From positions 11,350,638 to 11,414,637 of the forward strand of contig OU342816.1 in the NCBI GenBank assembly GCA_910591455.2: a stretch of DNA of 64,000 nucleotides, in the 5' to 3' direction. Shown one piece after another: positions 29,112-40,819 of this stretch. Every line of letters begins with the position of its first letter. Within the stretch, counting starts at the first letter, position 1. The translations under genes were made by a program, and so were the position numbers. Below the pieces are notes generated by a model. It searched no databases. It was not told where the DNA came from and was given only the letters and a program-made list of their open reading frames with translations. Origin of the DNA: Pholis gunnellus. Its lineage: Eukaryota > Chordata > Actinopteri > Perciformes > Pholidae.

Positions 29112-31884
29112 CGCCCTCTTCTGGTGCCAGATTTACTCCCCGAGATGACTTGCAGACAATTTTGATTGGAATGGCCCAATATTTCTGAGCAAATCCACCG
29201 AGCAGCCAGCGAAAGATTATTTTTTCACCTGTGTACGCAGCGTGATTGTGGTGAAAGATGGGAGGCACATTGCGCGGCTGAGCGCCTCCACTCTGTTTTG
29301 TATTAAATCTGATCACTGGGAAAGTTGTCCCTCCCCGCTGTTCTACAGCATTTCTGTTGACTTTGCCGGAGCTTCTGCCAGGCCATCGCTGTAAATAAGA
29401 GTTTGTTCTTCACTGACCCACCTGGTCAAATAAAGGTTGTCGGATTTTAATTATACTTTCATGCTGCAGTGCCGTTTGATGTGGAATTAGTCTTGTACTT
29501 TTCATCCTGCCCTTAATCCAGTTAATCAATGTAAACCTTTAGATTATAGGCCCCTGCTGTCCCCTCAGTGTTATTATTGTTATTATTTGTTGTAGCAGGG
29601 TATTCAAATATTGTTCTATTATCTGCTTCCAGGCTGTCACCTCCAGATGAAGATATTTTGGTGTGATCTCCATTTATTTGACTTTTCTGCAAGTTCCACA
29701 GTTATACAGATCCATGTCTGCTCCTTTGTGCATCTGTCTGCTTATAAAAATTGATTTTTTCATAAAGCCAAATAGTTTTCCTATACATATTACGACTCCA
29801 AAGTGGCCATAAAACATGTAGCTGGTATATTACCTCTCCTCCACCAGAATTCAAAGAACAGATGAAGGTGTTAGTGGGATGAGGAACGCAAATATGAACA
29901 CCTTCAGGACGAGCGGCTGGCCCCTCCAAAGGTGTTTTGCCGGTTCCTGCTCTGTCTCAGCTTTCAATACACACACAGCAGCCATCCGTCTCCCCCGTGG
30001 CTCCCTTTTGTTTTCCACTCCGCTAAGATGTGCCGGTTGCCTTCTGTGAGGAAATGAAAGGAGTGTGACCTTCCCTGCTTCTTATCCTCTCTGTGTGAAT
30101 CACCCGGTATTCTGAAACTCAATCCACATGCGTCAAGAACTACTATGCTGGGGGGGGGGGATTAAAAGTAACGGGAAGACTATCACATTGCTCTACAAGT
30201 CAGAAGACGTAGTGAGGTGTTGTGTGACAAAAATGGATTGTGAGCGGGTGTGCGTATCTGACTGTGAGATTCAGAAATGGCAAGCCTCTCGTGCTAAAGA
30301 TGTTTCTGATCAGTGATCAGTGATGGACGTCCTTTTTGAACTCTGCTTGTTGAGCTCAGATTGATGGGGTTCACCCTTTGGAGTTGTGCTTTACCGCTCA
30401 CACAGGCCTCACCTTCATGTCCTAAATCAACCCAACTCCTCTTCACCTCTGAACCCCACCAGCAAAAGTCACAAACTGAGAAAAACACGGCCTTTTCTCA
30501 CCACAAAGTCTGAAGAATTTGCAGGATTTGGAGAAGCTACAAAGTAACATGAGTTTAAAACATTGAAGGGTGGTTTTTTTCTCATGCCAGTTTTGTCTGT
30601 TGTTTCTCTGTTTTTCATGATTACAGTGAAGCCCGGTCTTTGTATTTGTAATGTGGTCATAGCTGTTTACCTTCACTGGATGTTGCCCCCTCTTTTTCTA
30701 CATTCAAATTATATAGTTTGGTAACCGATCGCCTAAATGAGCTATTCTCATGGATGTTTACAAAGCCAATGAGTGGTAAACACTGAAAATTCATGTAAAC
30801 AATCAGACACATGTGAGTTACTGCACTGCAGAACTGATTTTGCTCCTAAATGTAAAAGTCTGAACCTGATTCAGTCACTTTTTTTGGGGGGGGGATTTGC
30901 GTGAATGCAGCTCCTCACTCAGCAGGCCAGGAGATTAAAGCCCCCCCCCCCCTTCTGTTCCCCTGGGGCCCCCTAAATAACCTAAACCTGCTGCTTCAGC
31001 CTGGTCCGGAGATAAATGACAACTGTTGATTATACTGTAAAAACATGACCACTCACGCTCATTACTGACCCCATGAACAAACCGTGTTCTCTGGGCTGGC
31101 GGTGTGACAGTCTGCAGGGCGGTCAGGAACGTGTGTGTGTGTGTGTGTGTGTGTCACCTTTGTTCACCATGTGCAGAGTCCACTTAGAAATCTGAGGAAG
31201 GAGCATATGGTTATGATTCAACCAGCATCTGGATGCAATAATAAGCAGGCTTTCAAAGTATGAAGTGTGTACGTGTGTGTATACGTGAATGTGTATTGAA
31301 TGTAATCAGATTACAGGAATAAAGTAAACTGTAGCCAACCCTGTGCATACTCTCTAATTCAACACAGTGCATATGCAACAGCAATGACCAACAACCCCTT
31401 CTTCAAATTCATGTAGCATAGGAGCCAGGAGAGAAGAATGGATCCCAAAAGAAACAGAAGCCTCTGGCTCTACTAATCGTGCTATGCGCGCCCTCTAGCG
31501 TGCAGAAACTCAAGTACAGACTCTAATACTGAGAGAAAATAATAACTCCTTTTGCTCATTGTGGTCACTGTGGGACATATAAAGTTAATGAAAGCTTGAA
31601 ATGCATGCATATGAGCCAGACCATACGTGTGTGTGTGCGTATTGTCTCAGCACATTTTGATCCCACACATCGGTCCAACATGTCAATTAGACAACACCGC
31701 TGTCTGGATCGATGAGCTCGTGTCACGCATGAAGCGGCGCGTGTCTGACGTCTGATTGTTTCTCCTCTGCCACAGTCTGTTCACAGTGTGCTCTCCGAGG
31801 CTACAACGCGGTGTGCAGCCTGCGCCATTGCCCCCACACATCTGGGTGGAGTAAAATCACACGAGGACACACATATATATATAT

Positions 31885-31887
<3 letters not shown>

Positions 31888-31975
<88 letters not shown>
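31888..31975. repeat. (AG)n microsatellite
   Basis: About 43 AG units directly follow a short AT run (31872-31886), upstream of kcnab3. Confidence 0.97.
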
Positions 31976-31978
<3 letters not shown>

Positions 31979-34900
31979 GATCAATGTGTTTTATTATTGT
32001 GTTTTGGGGGCTGGGCGCTCAACAACATTATCAACCGGTGACTATGTCTGCCTCCTCGACACATCACAGTCGTCTACTGTCAAAATAAATGTACTGGAAT
32101 TTAGTTTTTTTTTATGGTTTTCTTCACGGTAACTTTGAATCGCCTACCAGACATGTGCGTGGTATTGTTATTCAGCCGCGCTGCTTTGTCGCCACCCAGC
32201 GGTGATGGGACGGTGTGGCACCCTGAAAGAGGACAAAAAAGAAAGTCATGGTGACTCTGATCCGAACACAGGTGAGGGTCCAAGAGGATGCACACACACA
32301 TTGGTGTTTCTACGTTGTCTACATTTTCGTTAAAGTATGTTGAGCGAGTTGATGATTGTCTTTGTGCACGTGGACAAAGCCACCGCCCTGTCAAAATGAA
32401 GCCCTTCTCCCCTGTTTGAAACTCATTAAGAAAAATATAAATGCTGCAGATAGCACGTGTTTTATTTTAGGCCAACCCCGGAAGTTAGGGTCGCACTGGG
32501 CCCTTTGACAAAAAGCATACAGGATGTTTCCATTGGATTTTGGATTATTGCAGTAAATACACTCTGTGGCAAACACAAGTATATGCTACTTACAAGTTTT
32601 GCTCAGCAAGTAAGTCTTCACCAATAACACCACTTTTATGATTTGTGAAGCATGGATGCAATTGGCAGAAGTAAAACGCCAACATTAAGCTACAAAGGAT
32701 CTACACACCATGGACCCATGAGCGTGAGTACACACAACAAGGCTGTGAGGGCGGAGTCTGCATTTATATATATATATATAAATAAATATATGACCAATCA
32801 TTTTCCCTACTCCCTTTCAAATTAACATTGCAAACGCACCAAGTCAATGCCCCATAGGAGATGAAGCACTACAGGATCATAAAACCCGATAATGACTTCC
32901 GTAGAATTCTACATTGTGTGTGTGAGAGGGAAGAAGAGGGGAATTCAAGCCACCATAAATTCTTAGGGACTGTATGAAAATGATTAGAGGGAGCGGTTCT
33001 GCAAGCGGGAGGGTTGTTCTTTTTTCCTTATTTGGGATGATTTTTAGTAATTCATTTTATTTCTCCAGAGATTCCATCGTTTGTCAGGAAGTTCCCACCT
33101 TCATTTTATTCAGCTGAAAGCAAAGCAAAGTCAAATGTATCAATTTGTTGGCTATGTGAACATTATTAATACATTTACATATTCAGTTTCTGAATTGGAA
33201 GTTAACCATCTTAAATTATTTGTGCACCCTTGGCAAAAATACATTGTACCAATTCCATATCGTTATATTATTTTAAGACATGGGGAGGATTCACAAGGAG
33301 GGTCAAAAGAAAAAACACGTCATGAAACAGTTTTATATATTGTTTATCAATTAATTAAAAAATGGAAACAGTATTGGACGGTACAGACAAATGTTGTACA
33401 AACTATGTATTTTGTCATTTATTTTGGAGATCATGTATAATAATTTCCCTGCAGTCCCTTAAGTGTGGTTTTGTGAGTTGCCACTGTGACTTTTACAGAC
33501 CGTCTCATCCCAGTCTCTCCTGTAGTCACAGTAAAATGAATCTGACACCAGCAGTGCATCAGTGTATAAAGGTACTGGAGGGTGAGTAACACTGAAGCAT
33601 GAGATCCTCAACCCACTTCTCTCACAATCAATTGAGCTCGCCACCCTCTCATCCCTGTACAGCATGCACAAGGTGGCAAACAATAGCCAGACTGCATCAT
33701 AGTTTTGTGCTCTATATTCCTGAGCTACTATGTTGTCAGACTGACTAAATCTATCTTTGCACAGTTATGCAACAGTTTACTAAAAACAAACCGTTCTAAC
33801 CCAGATATATGACAGTTATACAATGCGGAGACCAAGATTACTCACACCAATGCAAACGTATATTTTTCCCTCTCGAGTTCTCCTGCGATAATCCCACTGC
33901 TGAGAACGGCACCTTCTGTGGCCCCAGAAACACAATTTACACTGAAGATCAAGGCCGACCTCAAGCAGCTGCCTGTGGTCAATCAAAAGAGCGATTATAG
34001 CGGCTTAATCCCAGATGATCTCTGCTTTTTAAAGCCACTGCAGCAAAGTCAGGGAGGGCCACGGTTTAGGAGCAACGCCTGGCCGCCATTGGCAGCTGGA
34101 AGATGAAGGAAGAGAAAAAGATAGACGGATGCATGAATGGATTCTCAGGCAGTCAATGAGCTCGACTCTACTGATGCACTTGCATTCATCCGTTAAGTCA
34201 TCGATACTTCTTTGATCCTATGTATCCTACCTTTAACCTGCCGTGTGACACGTGTGAGGACGTGAGCAAGCATTTTTGCAATATCATTGATTCCCATTTG
34301 AAATAAAGAAAAATATATCTGTCCATATGATACCCTCATAATATCTGGGAGTGAATTACTTATATTTATGCACGATGCATTTTTCGTTTCTGGTACTGGG
34401 ATTTAACAGGTATGCACGTAAGAGATTAAAAAGTGGGATTTCTTTGCTCATATACCATTTAGAAGAAAAGTAATCCTCTCCATCCGCATCATCATTTTGT
34501 AAACTGCAATTTCCTGTGTGTCTGTCGGATTTATATTTGTCTTTATTCTCTTTAATGGCATTTCATTTAGGTGCACAGATGATGTCCGAACCTTTTTTTC
34601 AGCGGTAAGACATTTTATTTGCCCCTCCAGTGGAAAGAGGTTCCCCACATTCTGTGCTGCTTTATGCTTTGTGTGAAAATCAGGCGCTGGAGGTTTGCAC
34701 ATTAACCCGGACCTCGACACTAACACTCAGCACTGGCCTGAAGCCGCTGCCAGGCTTTGGGAGGATGCCACTTTCTTTTTGTTTGAGCCAACAGGAGCTG
34801 GAAGGCAGTGGGACTGTTAGTTCTAATGCCATTGCCCCCGCAGATGAACTGATCAGCTCTCCATGTAGGTACAAAAATAAATAAAAAGGATTCATTAATA

Positions 34901-35449
34901 CTCAGTATTTGAAGAAAATGTCAGAGAGCTGAACTCTCACAGCCTCTGCTGTATCAGATTATATGGCAGCCACAGAAGAGCAGATAATTCATCCGGGCGC
35001 TCTCTTAATCTGAAGAAATGTAAGCTGGTGGGGCTTCAACACAAATCCCTCTTTTAAGAGATAAAGAGAGAAAGATGCTGGTTGCTTTTGCTGTCCATTT
35101 TTACTCAAAGAGGCACCACACATCAGCAGGAGTCATTGTTTGTGACTGGGTGTTGCTGCTGAAATGTTAGGACTGGCTTTGTCTTATTTTGGATTTAGAC
35201 TCCCCAAAGGAGCAATCAAGACTTTTGATATTTTACAGGTGCTTTAAGTTCTTGTTTCCAGCGGTTTGATGTCTGACATCCTCGGGCCGGATGTTTCAAA
35301 TCTTCACGAATCTTTATCAAAATAGCTCTGCCTTGTTGTTTTGTTTCTAACTCAGAAGCACCTTTTGCCTAAAGTAGATGTAGCAGACAAACCTGAGCAA
35401 CAGAGACGAACGATTTTCATCCGTTTGCAGCACTTGCTTCTACATAACA

Positions 35450-35745
35450 ATGTTTGCCAGCCGCGGTGGTACTGGAGGAGGTAAGGGAGGGAAATACTCA
35501 GTGGAAGACCTCTATGGCTTCACTAAGAAGCCCAAGGCGTCGTCCTCCTCAGGGAGCATTGTGGCAAAATCTGGAGCCCGGAGCATCAAGACCCCGGACC
35601 AGAGGACCGAGTCAGAGGCCCTGGCTTCTCAGATCCTGGAGGCGGCGCACAGGCTGGTGGAGCGACGCCGACTGGAGCTCTACCTGAGAGAATGTGGCCT
35701 CTCCCTGGCCGAGTGCGAGGCGGAGCGCTCTGCAATGACATACAG
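35450..35745 (+). CDS. kcnab3: kcnab3 alternative first coding exon (Kv-beta-1.2-like N-terminus)
   Basis: An ATG at 35450 (MFASRGGTGGG) opens 98 codons plus two bases, ending MTYR at the GTAAGA donor at 35746. The phase-2 end joins exactly to the core exon at 50028, giving MTYR-NLGKSGL. This is the same junction that the other first exon makes with MKYR. The tail RRRLELYLRECGLSLAE resembles the REVEMNWYLKLCDLSSE segment of the mammalian KCNAB1 isoform Kv-beta-1.2, and the starts (MFASRGG, MLAARTG) are also alike. The exon would replace the Cys7-containing inactivation ball with a different basic, Ser/Gly-rich N-terminus, giving a protein of 426 residues. Splicing is inferred from phase and homology, not from transcripts. 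Confidence 0.8.
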
Positions 35746-38572
35746 GTAAGAGGTGGAAAGAGGGGGAAATAGAAGTAAAAATAATGATGTGAAACCACAA
35801 TGTGATGGAATGACTGCGAAGAATAAAAAGATGACAGACAGATAAACACCTAAGACTCAAACCTTTCTGTTGCATTCATAAATAGTGATTATTATGATAA
35901 ACAACACCTGAATATGCACATAAAGCTTTATTACATATAGTTATAATGAGAAGTCAGATTTTTTTCAGATCAAGCGGGAGAGACTGCAGATAAAACTAAG
36001 CGTTTGAGCGAGTCAGACTTGAGCACCATTTAAATAACATGCTTAATACTTTTTTTTATCTAATACATTACTACTGCATGAATTGTTGAGTGTTTGAAGA
36101 GGCTTCCGTTGAAGGCAGTGAGTGGAGACAATGTTCATGGGTGGAAAAAAAAGAAATATGTTTGCAGTTTTTTGTTTTTTTTTCCACCAGTGACCTAGAA
36201 AAGAAAAATCACACGTTTGATGAGATTTCAAAGCACAGCAGCACTGGATAAATGTGACTGGACTGCGGAAACATCTGGTTGTTCGGGATCACTAATGTTG
36301 ACGCCAGATACAGTAACTTACATGGGACTTGTACGTCAGCCATTGTCTGATTCTCCTCCAAACAGACAACTTGACGGGGTCAACAGCAGTGGGGCATAAG
36401 TTTAGGGTTAATGATGCGTGATTTGACAGCAGGGGACACGCAGTTGGTTGCTACAGTTTGTATCTCTCAGTTTGAAGTGCTCAGATTAGCTATTTTGGGA
36501 TGAGGAGGTTACCATGAATCCATTTTCACTGAAAAATATGCAAAATGAAACTATAAAGAGAATAAACAGAGGATGAATAGCACTGTGTTTTACAGATGTT
36601 GTAGATTTGTTTGCATTTAATATCCATGGCTTCTTTGTGAATGTCACTCAATTTATTTGCTGCTGAACATTTTTTAGTTTATAAACCTAATTATTTGGAA
36701 ACATTTTCTTCGTTACTCTATATCCCAAACAGACACACACAACCCTTAAGAGTCAGTGAAGTCGCCTCTAGGTGGCAGTGTCACTCCGGTGTGAAGACAA
36801 ATCAGCCCCGTGGCTCAACGACTCAAAACCAGAGAAGAAACTAAATCTGCAGTTTAAAGAGTGTCATTTGTTTGAACATGTGACACGTGCAGTCTCAAAG
36901 AACATGCCTCGTGTACTCTCTGATCTATTTGCAGCGTTTTCTATCAGCAAACATTTGATAACTAACAGAGGATAATGCAGTTGCACCGATACTTCCACCT
37001 CTGGCAGCGCTGCTTCCATCTCTCGAACTGTGAATTTCCTCAGACACATGCCTGTGATGGCAGCAGTCACACAGTGTGTGATGCGTCTGGTTCATTTGTG
37101 TAATGATGCATCCGACTTGAACTCCCGCGTGACTGAAAGTCATTACTTGTAATCAACACAACAGCTAACCATCAGTCTGATTTGCTGGAAACAACAATTT
37201 TCCACATCCGCTGATCTCTTGAGTGCAGGGCAAATTTGGGAAAGTGAGACGAATACTTAAATTTTTTGACAAACATATTATGGGGGCTGAAAGCGTAATC
37301 TTGTCTTTCACGAGAGAAAAGCTCAAAGGTTAGACAAATTGCAATTTGTCAGATGGATTCAGAATGTTGATGGATTTAAGTAAAAGCAATCCTACTAAAA
37401 TGATTTAATACCTGTCCTCTGACTGTCCTCTTTGGGAAAACAAGATGTCTGATGGAATATATATCAAAGCTTTGCTAAACTACATGCGCATTTCATTACT
37501 GAGGCTCAACACAAACGTTTCTCAGCATGTTATAAAATGTTACCACTTGTAAGGTTTTGACTGACTTAACCCAATGCGATTTGGCCAATAGCACACACCC
37601 TTTCCTAATACATAATAAGTGATCAATCACCGAAAACACTTATACTCAATTAATGGGCACATTTATATTTGCAGAATGCCTCCCTCAAAAAAGAGATTTA
37701 CAGCACAAGAAACATCATTGTGTGAATAATCTTGAGCACTTCATCAAGGACGGAAACGTGCCACTTTATAGAGGATCACGGTCGGAAGAGACGAGAGCTT
37801 CGGCGTGGAGTCTGACGACAAGAGTTGTACAGAAAATCTTCCCCTTCATTATAAAATCAGTTATATAATGCCTCTTCAGGAGAAAGATGGTCATCTATCT
37901 CATTTCCTGAGACGGCAATTTCACACAGCCTTCTCATTTGCAGAGAAGTAAATAGATGTATTGAAAGACACGTTCGTGTTTGTTTTCTGTCAATACGGAA
38001 CTTCAAGATGGAGCAGCTGGTGCTCTGTGTTCGTGAAGGGAAGCTCCATAGAGCTACGTTGTGCCTAAACTGTGGAGCAGGTTGTGTCAACGCATTAAAG
38101 TGATGATGGGCCTTGTTGGGGAGGTGAAGGTTAAGCCTATGTGTGGATGAATATTTAGACAGAGTGATTATGTAGATTTGTCTCTACTCACTTAATGGTA
38201 TTTTGTTAGAGGTCTGGAACACAGTGCTTCTTGGGAGAAAAAAAAACGTGTGGCTCCAACATCCACGTATCTGTGTAGGCGCTGGCTGAGCTTTAACAGG
38301 ACAGGAGATCATTAAACCCTCTTCTCTCTTAAAATGTCACGGTGCATTCACATTTTCTCTGTGCAGAAAATGTACCGAATATCTCTTTAAAAAAGGAGTC
38401 CAAGTTACAGTCTGCTGGCAGCTGACTGCACTGGGATCAGATTGACTGCAGATTGCTCTAAAGCAAGATTTCATTAGACACGACTCCGAAGAACAAATTG
38501 ACAGAAAGGATGAATGTTTGTACGAGTGCGTGTCTGCATTTTTATTTGCACAAAAGTATTTTGCTGTGTGAA

Positions 38573-38576
<4 letters not shown>

Positions 38577-38618
<42 letters not shown>
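38577..38618. repeat. (AG)n microsatellite
   Basis: About 21 AG units lie between the two alternative kcnab3 first exons. Confidence 0.97.
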
Positions 38619-38619
<1 letters not shown>

Positions 38620-39201
38620 AATCATTGACTGAAACTTTTTGGGATTGACAGTCATCTGTGAAGTTATGGCAGCATAGTTTAGACTGTAAACACAGCCTTG
38701 AAGGTGCTGATCTCATTGACTGGCCACCAAATGACACATCAGTTTTATTTTAACATGATGTGATGTGATGCAATACGATATGATGACGCATAGTGATGTG
38801 ATGAGAGGTGACTTAGAAGCCATGTATCTGATCTTTGTTGTGAGATAATGATGATGATGATGACGATGGTACAGTGGTGCAGTATGATTTGTGGTGATTG
38901 GTATAAAAACACAGCAGATCAAGTGAAAAAAAAAGACTGGGTTAAGGTGGAAACATGGGTGTGGTAGAAAGAGATCCCTGCATATGGAAAAAGAGAGAGA
39001 GGCGTGTGTAAAAATGATGATGACATTAAAGTGATATAATATCATTAATGTGAAGTCAGGGATTCTGTGTGCAGATATGAAGACATTTGTAATTGGATGG
39101 AGGATTTTTTTTCTATTTCAACACTAGTGTGTTCAAGCTCCACTAACATAATGTGATGAAATGTATACACCCGTGTGATGAGAAATGAAGAGATCACACC
39201 C

Positions 39202-39222
39202 GAGAGAGAGAGAGAGAGAGAG

Positions 39223-39298
<76 letters not shown>
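39202..39298. repeat. (AG)n microsatellite, one interruption
   Basis: About 47 AG units with a single AACG break near 39223, roughly 1.2 kb before the kcnab3 ball exon. Confidence 0.97.
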
Positions 39299-39299
<1 letters not shown>

Positions 39300-40508
39300 A
39301 TCTTGAAAACCCCCACATTGCTTGTGTATCGTGAACATTTTAAAGCCCCTGGAAAAGGGAAAGGAAAAAAAATCAAAAATCAAAAGTCGGACTCTGAACT
39401 GGCAGATTGATGCTGAGGGAGGGGGGGGGGGGGGGAGGCACGAAGCGTTTGAAATGTCTGGTTTTTGGGCCAGTGTGCCGGCGTATTTTTCAAATCCGTG
39501 CACCGGGAGATCTTGTCGAATAACGGGAGAACTGCCCAGCTGCTGCCGGTATGTGAGCGACTGCACACACTGAAGGTAATAAAAAGAACCCGGCTCGGTG
39601 TTTGCTCTTGGATTTGCTTCTCTTTCCTCTCTCTCCCTCTCTTTCTCTTTCTGTTGCATCAATTCGATGCTGCGTGAGGCTGCTGGGCGATGATGCATCG
39701 GTGGGGTTTGACTCTGTGAATTCGCATCATATCAAGTCTATTTACCCTGCTCGGACTGATCACCTCGGCAATGTAAATTCCAGCAATTAAGTCAGTTTTT
39801 TTTTTTTTGCTGACAAGCCTTGCGACAAAAAAAAAAAAAAAAAAAAAGAAAGAAGAAAGATATGCCTTATTTCGACGCGAGGTGCGAGGATGCCTGTAGC
39901 TGTGATTGTGTCATTGCTGCGGCACACTCCGGAGCTCCTCGGCTCAAGACAGACTCAACTAACCTCAGCTGAAGAGAAGACAGCAAGCTATCAAGTGCTT
40001 TACCACCCAACATAAGCCATACCAGCCCGTGCATGTGTGTGTATGTGTGTGTGAGAGTGTGTGTGGGAGAAGGCCCGGCTTCTGTTGCACTGAGGATTTT
40101 GGGGCTTCCCAAGAAACTGCCACATCCCCAAATCCTGTCTGAGGACTGCTGTGAGCTGACAAGCTTCCTGATGGTTTCTGGAGGGCAGCCCTGATGCATC
40201 TTGTGAGCGTGAAAACTCCATGGACCCTTTTTTGCCAGGTTTGCATCACCAGACAGGAGACGGAGCAGACGGTAACTCTGTGTGTGTCATGTTCGAGGCT
40301 GGACTCTTGCCCGCTCCCACCAGCTCTCAGCCAAAATCTCTGACCTGCCCTGTCTGAGCCCTTCCGTATGAGCATCACTGCTTCGCCACAACAGCACAAC
40401 AGGAAGCGGTGTCAAGCAGCACCAACAGTTTGCAGACATTATTAGTTGTGTGACTGTCCCCCTGGCCCCCTCTATCAAAATAAGAGCCCCCCCGAAACCA
40501 GGGTCAGG

Positions 40509-40819
40509 ATGCAGGTGTCTTTCGCCTGCACTGAGCACAACCTCAAGAGTCGCAGTGAGGACCGACTTTGTGGCCTTCGCACCGCCCCACCTCCCGGAGG
40601 AAGCAGTGGAGGCGTAGGGGGAGGTGGAGGAGGAGGCGGCGGTGGCAGTGGAGGAGGAGGAGGCGGTGGAGGTGGTGGAGGCGGTGGACAAGGGAGTAAT
40701 GGCAACTACATGTCTCAAGGCTCGGGCAAGACCAGGGAGGGGCCCGGGTCCCGTCAGGCTCCACACGGCCATGCCCACATGAAGGAGGCCATCGGGCGCC
40801 ACACCAGTATGAAGTATAG
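40509..40819 (+). CDS. kcnab3: kcnab3 exon with inactivation ball and polyglycine linker
   Basis: Residues 1-22 (MQVSFACTEHNLKSR, then SEDRLCG) match the N-type inactivation ball of Kv-beta-1.1 and Kv-beta-3, including Cys7, the residue tied to redox control of inactivation in Kv-beta-1.1. Residues 37-60 are ten glycines, one serine and thirteen glycines, encoded by GGN triplets at about 40617-40688. A short Ser/His/Lys-rich stretch leads to MKYR at the GTGAGT donor at 40820. Human KCNAB3 also has a Gly-rich linker here, but one that is more interrupted. Confidence 0.92.

Larger units (their letters stand above)
26776..35449. other. Intergenic region between ephb4 and kcnab3
   Basis: No conserved protein-coding exon was recognised in 8.7 kb. 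The sequence holds a CT array with a CCCT tail (29044-29111), an AG array (31888-31975), a GT array (31131-31154), an AT-rich patch (32766-32790) and poly-C or poly-G runs. Open frames here are short and lack family motifs. The right part may contain promoter sequence for the upstream kcnab3 transcript. Confidence 0.6.
35746..40508 (+). other. kcnab3: kcnab3 intron, second promoter and 5' UTR region
   Basis: This stretch lies between the two alternative first exons. It has AG microsatellites (38577-38618 and 39202-39298), a poly-G run (39421-39435) and a poly-A run (about 39827-39847). The last several hundred bases before 40509 are likely promoter and 5' UTR of the downstream start. They contain many short upstream ATGs but no recognisable protein. 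Confidence 0.5.

Noticed and set aside
31788..32132. Open frame across the AG microsatellite
   Set aside because: Most of its length is an Arg-Glu translation of the repeat. Dinucleotide repeats stay open in several frames.
33809..34000. Cys-containing open frame with ENGTFCGP
   Set aside because: It looks slightly like an extracellular module, but it has no splice context, no continuing domain and no neighbouring exons.
40287..40802. 171-codon minus-strand frame opposite the kcnab3 ball exon
   Set aside because: It is a shadow of the GC-rich polyglycine coding strand and shows no family motif.
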